This document shows positions 12,543-17,245 of a stretch of 17,245 nt of DNA, one piece after another. Origin of the DNA: an uncultured Granulosicoccus sp. (GTDB lineage Bacteria > Pseudomonadota > Gammaproteobacteria > Granulosicoccales > Granulosicoccaceae); assembly GCA_938016235.1 (NCBI GenBank), contig CALLPU010000514.1:1-17245 (forward strand), in the 5' to 3' direction. Both the position numbers and the translations under genes were made by a program. A model generated the notes under the pieces. That model was given only the letters and a program-made list of their open reading frames with translations. It made no database searches and was not told where the DNA came from. Numbering within the stretch: the first letter of the stretch is position 1; each line of letters opens with the position of its first letter.

Positions 12543-14738
12543 TTACAGACCGACGGCTTTTTTTACCGGCGTCGTGGCGTTGTTCGCCATCCATTGCTCC
12601 AGCTCATCCACCGCCATGGGGTGGCTGATCAGATAGCCTTGCGCTTCATTGCAATCAAAGCCTCGCAAGATGTCAAACTGTTGCTGTGTTTCGACGCCCT
12701 CTGCCACAACGGTCAGATGAAGATTATGACTCAGCGTTATGATCGCGGACACGATCGCCACATCACCCGGATCAATGCACAGATCCTTGACAAACGATCG
12801 GTCTATCTTCAGCTTGTCAACCGGCAGGCGTTTCAAATAGCTCAATGACGAAAATCCCGTGCCGAAGTCATCAATCGCCACTTGAATACCCAGCGCTTTC
12901 ATACTGCGTAGTATCTTGATGCCCTTCTCGATATCCTGCAGCAACAGACTTTCTGTCAGTTCAATTTCAAGCAGGCGCGGATCCAGACCACTGTGGCCAA
13001 TGGCCTGATTGATATCCTCGATCATGTCGCTATGAGTGAACTGCACCGACGAGCAATTAACCGCAATGGACATCGGCGCCATGCCCGCATCAATCCATCG
13101 CTGCATCTGTTCACAGGCATGACTCAACACCCAACGCCCAAGCGGCAGAATGAGCCCTGTCTCTTCAGCCAGGGGAATGAACTCTGTCGGGCTGACGTTG
13201 CCTTTTGACGGATGATACCAGCGCACCAACGCCTCCATGCCACTCAGCGCCCCGGTGGTCATGTCCAGCTTCGGCTGATACACCACCGTCAGCTCTTCGT
13301 TTTCAATGGCTGAACGCAAATCACCTTCCAAAGAGAAGCGCTCCAGTGCCTGCTCATGAATTTCACGCGAATAGAACTGGTATCCGTTGCGACCAGATTC
13401 CTTGGCGTGATACATCGCCACATCGGCATTCTTCATCAACGCTTCCGGCGTCACACCATCAGACGGGAATACACTGATCCCGATCGTGGTAGTGACCGAT
13501 ACCGTGTTGCTACCTATCTGATATGGAACGCTGATGGTTTGCGCAATGCGTTCCGCCACTCTGGCAGCGTCCTCGGCCCGATTCACCTGACCCAGCAGTA
13601 CCACGAATTCGTCCCCACCGAGGCGCGCAACGGTGTGCTGTGAATCGGGCTCTTCTGTATCATTATTGCCACTGACCATATCGCTATCGCGCACAACGCC
13701 AGTGAGACGAGCTGATACCTGTTTGAGCAGATCATCACCAGCATCATGACCCAATGTGTCGTTGACCTGTTTGAAATGGTCCAGATCCAGAAACAGTACG
13801 GCAAACTTCGCATCGTTGCGACGTGCCAGTTTCAGTGTGTAACGAAGCTGCTCGTTAAGCTGCGCCCGATTGGGTAACCCCGTCACTAGATCATAGTAGG
13901 CCAGATTATGAATCTGCCGCTGTGCGTTGGTTCGTTCCGTGATGTCCTGAATGGTACCCAGCATGTGCGTGCAATGCCCATCATCCGGGCAATGAGGCTC
14001 TGCTTCAAGGCGAATGCGACGCACTGAATCATCATTCAGACTCGGGGTCGAGAATTCTATGTTGAACGGTTGACGTTCTTCGACCGACTGCTCGGCAATC
14101 AGTCGAACGTTATGACGATCCGATTCCTCGATGCGATCCAGAAATTCAACCCAGGTATCCATGGTGTCGTCTTGCTGCAATCCCAACACTCTGCCAAATT
14201 CACGCGACCACGATAGATGGTTGGAGGCCAGGCACCATTCCCAGTTACCTAACCGTGCAATGCGTTGCGCGTTGTCCAGTTTGGCTTGACTGGAGCGCAA
14301 GGCATCTGCCGTTAACTTGGAACGCAGCATGTACTGCACACGATGCGGCAAGATGAAAAAATTGATCGGCTTGGTCAGAAAATCGGTAGCACCCTCGTCA
14401 TAGGCACGCGTAATGGAATCCAGATCGTCAAGGCCGGTGATCATCAGGATGGGCACATGCGCACCCGACATGAGCTGCCGGATGCCGCTGATGGCCTCAA
14501 AGCCGTCCATAACCGGCATGACCGCATCCATGATGATCAGATCCGGCTCATGTTCCTTGAAACTGGCTATTGCCTGAATACCATCGGCCGCCTGAACCAC
14601 CTCAAAACCTGCGTCTTCCAATGCACCTTCAGCCATCATGAGGCTGGCAATGTCATCGTCTACATGCAGAACGATCGGGCGATCACGCTGCGTATTAGGC
14701 ATGACCATCTGCACGGCTTGTGTTACAGCTTCAAGCAT
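12543..14738 (-). CDS. REC-PAS-GGDEF-EAL response regulator (c-di-GMP synthesis/degradation)
   Basis: This 731-residue cytosolic regulator has four domains. A receiver domain (about 21-140) has phosphoacceptor Asp71 (LIIMDAVMP), acidic pair Asp27/28, Thr101 and Lys123. A PAS domain (about 160-270) follows. The diguanylate cyclase domain (about 280-458) has an intact active loop ARLGGDEF (GGDEF 374-378). The phosphodiesterase domain (about 465-715) has EALVRW (502-507), NCSSVQF, ELTES, IDDFGTGFSSL (622-632), LKIDRSFV and VVAEGVET (677-684), all canonical. Both enzyme activities are therefore plausible. A polar insertion of about 15 residues separates the RxxD inhibitory motif (350-353) from the GGDEF loop. 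The ATG overlaps the Hpt stop by one base (TGATG), so the Hpt protein is the obvious phosphodonor. It makes or breaks cyclic di-GMP, which usually governs motility versus attachment. Confidence 0.96.
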   Translation of the reverse strand: MLEAVTQAVQMVMPNTQRDRPIVLHVDDDIASLMMAEGALEDAGFEVVQAADGIQAIASFKEHEPDLIIMDAVMPVMDGFEAISGIRQLMSGAHVPILMITGLDDLDSITRAYDEGATDFLTKPINFFILPHRVQYMLRSKLTADALRSSQAKLDNAQRIARLGNWEWCLASNHLSWSREFGRVLGLQQDDTMDTWVEFLDRIEESDRHNVRLIAEQSVEERQPFNIEFSTPSLNDDSVRRIRLEAEPHCPDDGHCTHMLGTIQDITERTNAQRQIHNLAYYDLVTGLPNRAQLNEQLRYTLKLARRNDAKFAVLFLDLDHFKQVNDTLGHDAGDDLLKQVSARLTGVVRDSDMVSGNNDTEEPDSQHTVARLGGDEFVVLLGQVNRAEDAARVAERIAQTISVPYQIGSNTVSVTTTIGISVFPSDGVTPEALMKNADVAMYHAKESGRNGYQFYSREIHEQALERFSLEGDLRSAIENEELTVVYQPKLDMTTGALSGMEALVRWYHPSKGNVSPTEFIPLAEETGLILPLGRWVLSHACEQMQRWIDAGMAPMSIAVNCSSVQFTHSDMIEDINQAIGHSGLDPRLLEIELTESLLLQDIEKGIKILRSMKALGIQVAIDDFGTGFSSLSYLKRLPVDKLKIDRSFVKDLCIDPGDVAIVSAIITLSHNLHLTVVAEGVETQQQFDILRGFDCNEAQGYLISHPMAVDELEQWMANNATTPVKKAVGL

Positions 14739-15097
14739 CAGGCGGCTTTTGACATGTGCTGGTCAAGCGCAACGCAGCATTCGTTAAACAGATCTTCCAA
14801 GCCATCACCCAACGCTACGCAGGCCGGAAAATTTTCTTCTCTTGCCGCTCGCTCAAGATCACGACAACGCTCGGACAGCATCTGAGCCCCGACATAAGCG
14901 CTGGAGGATTTCATGGTGTGTGCAGCGTTGCGCACGACCTGCAGATCACCCTCGGCCAAACCTTCGTTCATGGTTGCAATGGCCTTGGGCGATTCAGTCT
15001 TGAATAACTCCACGACACGCAGCAATAAATCAGGTTTGCCGGGCCGTTGTAATGATGCAATGGCTTTCAAGGCATGGGGATCGATGGCATTACTCAT
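14738..15097 (-). CDS. Stand-alone Hpt (histidine phosphotransfer) protein
   Basis: This 119-residue cytosolic four-helix protein relays phosphate between receiver domains. The Hpt signature AAHTMKSSSAYVGA (58-71) carries the phosphorylatable His60. Helices before (IDPHALKAIASL, LLLRVVELF) and after (LSERCRDLERAARE, LEDLFNECC) fit the Hpt bundle, and the length is typical of a single-domain member. The start at 15097 is chosen because it directly follows the stop of the membrane-protein gene (TGACATG, one base between). A longer reading from 15145 would overlap that gene. Its own stop overlaps the GGDEF/EAL start by one base. Tight packing implies it serves the receiver of the next gene. No kinase to phosphorylate it lies in the window. 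Confidence 0.92.
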   Translation of the reverse strand: MSNAIDPHALKAIASLQRPGKPDLLLRVVELFKTESPKAIATMNEGLAEGDLQVVRNAAHTMKSSSAYVGAQMLSERCRDLERAAREENFPACVALGDGLEDLFNECCVALDQHMSKAA

Positions 15098-15098
15098 G

Positions 15099-15575
15099 TC
15101 AGCGCGCTCGCGGGGTGCGTGTCCCGTGCCAGGAACCCAGTCCATGACTGTTGATGGATGCCTGATCTCTGCCGAATTGAGCGTACTGTTGCATGAGTTC
15201 GCTTTTCAGTGAATCAAGTCTCACTACTGACGCCTCCAGACTCGGCTCGGTGGTCAGATCCACAGGCAGTGAGGCCATCGGGGGGGATAGGGCAAGCGGC
15301 GAACTTTCCGTGCTGGCTTCCACCTCGGCGGCGGTCTCACTCACCCAGAAAATCAGCATCGCGCTCATGATGAGCGCCAGAAAAGCTGCAAACCATTGCC
15401 CGGACGGCAGAGCCATATAACCCCACATCAGCAGCAGGTATAACCCCGCAGCCACCCCCAAGCGCACAACCGGTGAACTCTTCAACGTCAGCATCCTCGC
15501 ATACAGCTCATGAAACCCGTATCGACGTAGTTCCCGACAACTTGACAAAACTAACGAGGTTAATTGTGTTGGCAC
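15099..15575 (-). CDS. Small two-TM membrane protein of unknown function, upstream of hpt
   Basis: This is a 158-residue protein if read from the GTG at 15575; an internal ATG at 15494 would give 131 residues. I do not recognise a family. An N-terminal basic, amphipathic region (14-37) precedes two hydrophobic helices at about 37-56 and 60-78 joined by a very short turn (LPSGQ), so both ends should be on the same side, probably cytoplasmic. A Pro/Ser/Ala-rich linker (about 85-115) leads to a short helical segment with coiled-coil character (VVRLDSLKSELMQQYAQ, 117-133) and a basic tail. No kinase, HAMP or sensor motif is seen. One base separates its stop from the Hpt start, so it is very likely part of that signalling unit, perhaps as a membrane anchor or input protein. 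It lies 39 bp downstream of the CoA-transferase gene. Confidence 0.7.
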   Translation of the reverse strand: MPTQLTSLVLSSCRELRRYGFHELYARMLTLKSSPVVRLGVAAGLYLLLMWGYMALPSGQWFAAFLALIMSAMLIFWVSETAAEVEASTESSPLALSPPMASLPVDLTTEPSLEASVVRLDSLKSELMQQYAQFGRDQASINSHGLGSWHGTRTPRAR

Positions 15576-15614
15576 ACCTCAGGTTCGACGGCAACAGTCT
15601 CAAAAACCGTCAAA

Positions 15615-16832
15615 TCAGATCAATCCTGCCTCTCGCCAACGGGCCTGCTGCTCGGCATCGGCACCCAGCCAGGATTCCAGCACCTGGGTGGTGTGTTCTC
15701 CCAGATCCGGGCCAGCCCAATGCGTCTGTGCCGGTGTTTCGCACAAGCGAGGGTGCACAGTTGGCATTAAACGGGTCTCATCACCAACGCTCACGGACTC
15801 AAACGCCTGCCGTGCCCTGAAGTGCTCATCGTCGGCAATATCAGCGATGGAATTGACGGGCCCTGCAGGGACATCGGCAGCGTCCAGCTGCTGCAACGCG
15901 CTTTTAGACTCGTGCTGAGCGCACCACTCGGAAAGCGCCTCGTCAATCATTGATTCGTGCTCGACACGCCCCTGATTGTGGGTCAGTCGGGTGTCTGTCG
16001 CCAGATCTGGTCTTTGAATAGCGTGCATCAGTCGCTTGAAAATGGAATCGCCGTTTCCGCCGATCACGATAAACCGGCCATCCCGGCACCGATAGGTATT
16101 GGTTGGCACTATGCCGGTTACGGTGGAACCGGACGGTTCGCGAATCAGCCCGGCGCCATCGTATTCGGGCAATACTCCTTCCATCATGTTGAACACCGAT
16201 TCCACAATGGAGACGTCCACGCATTGACCGCCCTGGCCTATTCTCTGTCGGGCGATCAATGCAAGCAAGGCCCCCATGGCGGCATGCATACCCGCCAGCG
16301 TATCGCCCAGGCTCAGGTTCATGCGGACAGGCTTCTCACCTGGATGTCCATTGACGTAGCGTAGTCCAGCAACAGCCTCGCAGGCTGACGCAAATCCGGG
16401 TTTTGACGCATAGGGTCCGGTCTGGCCATAGCCTGATACGCGCGTGTAGATCAAATCAGGGTTGATCGGCTTGATCGCATCCGGCCCCAGCCCCCAGCTC
16501 TCCATACGACCCGGGCGAAAATTCTCAATGAGAATATCCGCATGACCGAGTAACTGACGGGCAATGTCGCAACCGGCCGGTTGCGACAGATCCAGTGTCA
16601 GGGATTTCTTGTTGCGAGCAATACTGCGCCACCAGTAAGACGTGCCGGTTTCGTCCAGCTTGCGCCACGTTCTGAGCGGATCACCTCGCCCGGGAGGTTC
16701 AATCTTGATGACTTCGGCACCAAAAGCCGCGAGCATCTGACCGGCAAACGGGCCGGCAATCAACTGCCCCATCTCCAACACACGGATGCCTGAGAGCGGT
16801 AGTCTATGGAGACTGCTGTGTTGTGATTCCAT
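15615..16832 (-). CDS. CaiB/BaiF (class III) family CoA-transferase
   Basis: This 405-residue cytosolic enzyme moves CoA between carboxylic acids. The N-terminal pattern GIRVLEMGQLIAGPFAG (15-31), then GAEVIKIEPPGRGDPLR (38-54), is classic for the family. RNKKSLTLDL (73-82) and ADILIENFRPG (98-108) are further CoA-binding landmarks. The catalytic aspartate lies in SLGDTLAGMHAAMGALLAL, at residue 177, so the enzyme should be active. The ATG at 16832 is preferred over an in-frame codon at 16928, which would run inside the divergent synthetase gene and adds residues without family character. GGA lies about eight bases upstream. Acceptor and donor cannot be told from sequence. The divergent acyl-CoA synthetase suggests both act on the same carboxylic acid or on steps of one pathway. 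Confidence 0.94.
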   Translation of the reverse strand: MESQHSSLHRLPLSGIRVLEMGQLIAGPFAGQMLAAFGAEVIKIEPPGRGDPLRTWRKLDETGTSYWWRSIARNKKSLTLDLSQPAGCDIARQLLGHADILIENFRPGRMESWGLGPDAIKPINPDLIYTRVSGYGQTGPYASKPGFASACEAVAGLRYVNGHPGEKPVRMNLSLGDTLAGMHAAMGALLALIARQRIGQGGQCVDVSIVESVFNMMEGVLPEYDGAGLIREPSGSTVTGIVPTNTYRCRDGRFIVIGGNGDSIFKRLMHAIQRPDLATDTRLTHNQGRVEHESMIDEALSEWCAQHESKSALQQLDAADVPAGPVNSIADIADDEHFRARQAFESVSVGDETRLMPTVHPRLCETPAQTHWAGPDLGEHTTQVLESWLGADAEQQARWREAGLI

Positions 16833-16856
16833 AATTTTTCCACGAGATTGCTGCCG

Positions 16857-17245
16857 ATGAGCGTTTACCATCCTACTACCCCTGTAGCATTCCAGCCCGG
16901 GGACGCCGACACACCGTTGCCTGCGCATACGGCAAACTACACCCCGCTAAGCCCGCTCAGCTTTTTGAAGCGCAGCGCAGACGTCTATCCTGATCGACCA
17001 TCCGTGATTCACGGCGAGCATCGTTACACCTGGGCACAAACGTATGAGCGATGCTGCGCTGGTGCTGCCAGACTGGCAGCGCTGGGCATTCAACGCGGCG
17101 ATGTGGTTGCGGTGGTAGCGCCGAACATACCGGCGCTTTTTGAGCTTCACTTCAGTGTGCCCATGTGTGGCGGTATTCTGAACGCGATCAATACACGTCT
17201 GGAAGCCAGCACCATCCGCTATATCCTTGAACACGGCGGCGCCAA
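16857..17245 (+). CDS. AMP-forming acyl-CoA synthetase (partial, 3' end cut by window)
   Basis: This is the N-terminal 129 residues of an AMP-dependent acyl-CoA ligase (ANL superfamily), which activates a carboxylic acid to acyl-AMP and then acyl-CoA. The stretch NYTPLSPLSFLKRSADVYPD near residues 27-46, then YTWAQTYERC, GDVVAVVAPNIPALFELHF and ILNAINTRL, is typical of the short/medium-chain and methylmercaptopropionate (DmdB-like) acyl-CoA synthetases rather than of long-chain FadD. The AMP-binding P-loop and the rest of the enzyme lie beyond the right edge, so the substrate class is tentative. The ATG at 16857 has only a weak ribosome binding site. It begins 24 bp from the divergent CoA-transferase start, so the regulatory sequences of each gene must lie largely inside the other gene or be shared. 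Confidence 0.9.
   Translation, partial: MSVYHPTTPVAFQPGDADTPLPAHTANYTPLSPLSFLKRSADVYPDRPSVIHGEHRYTWAQTYERCCAGAARLAALGIQRGDVVAVVAPNIPALFELHFSVPMCGGILNAINTRLEASTIRYILEHGGA

Noticed and set aside
15579..15614. Hairpin GACGG/CCGTC after the CoA-transferase stop, as a terminator
   Set aside because: The stem is five pairs, the loop is 15 bases and no T-run follows on the minus strand, so read-through into the membrane-protein gene is more likely.
1..17245. Defence system, CRISPR array, integron or prophage
   Set aside because: No nuclease, repeat array, integrase, transposase, toxin-antitoxin pair or tRNA-associated att site was seen; the genes are metabolic, transport and signalling types.

Overview
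The window looks like chromosomal DNA of a free-living Gram-negative proteobacterium, probably a marine-type gammaproteobacterium. That placement is an inference. It rests on a lipobox-bearing lipoprotein, a periplasmic (non-lipoprotein) BMP-family binding protein, a Kef-type antiporter homologue, a DUF1289 protein and a REC-PAS-GGDEF-EAL regulator. Base composition is moderately GC-rich and looks even. I see no rRNA, tRNA, insertion sequence, CRISPR array, phage gene or other clear sign of recent transfer. Sixteen protein genes cover almost everything, and no gene-free stretch exceeds about 250 bases.

Left half (1-9955, all on the minus strand; transcription runs right to left). The order is ribokinase (rbsK), nucleoside hydrolase, cadherin-like lipoprotein, class I glutamine amidotransferase-like protein, Kef-like membrane protein, a small winged-helix-like protein, then a BMP-type nucleoside ABC transporter (binding protein, double ATPase, first permease cut by the window edge). 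Together these read as nucleoside uptake and salvage: the transporter imports a nucleoside, the hydrolase releases base and ribose, and ribokinase makes ribose 5-phosphate. The lipoprotein, amidotransferase and Kef homologue sit between the two halves and have no obvious role in that pathway.

Middle (about 9956-12472). A DUF1289 gene on the plus strand runs 91 bp into the 3' end of a convergent type II haloacid dehalogenase gene. The dehalogenase is translationally coupled to a hotdog thioesterase (ATGA overlap). Divergent from these is an ECHDC3-like crotonase-fold protein that lacks both catalytic glutamates of true enoyl-CoA hydratases.

Right part (12543-17245). A tightly packed minus-strand unit encodes a two-TM membrane protein of unknown function, a stand-alone Hpt domain and a REC-PAS-GGDEF-EAL regulator; it looks like the output end of a phosphorelay feeding c-di-GMP turnover, with no histidine kinase present. 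Just upstream is a CaiB/BaiF (class III) CoA-transferase gene, divergent from a truncated AMP-forming acyl-CoA synthetase, with only 24 bp between the two start codons.

The observations I find most worth checking are the Kef homologue that has lost several key acidic residues, the Hpt/diguanylate cyclase-phosphodiesterase module with an unknown membrane partner and a GGDEF insertion, and the lipoprotein within the nucleoside cluster. I found no clear new defence or mobile system.
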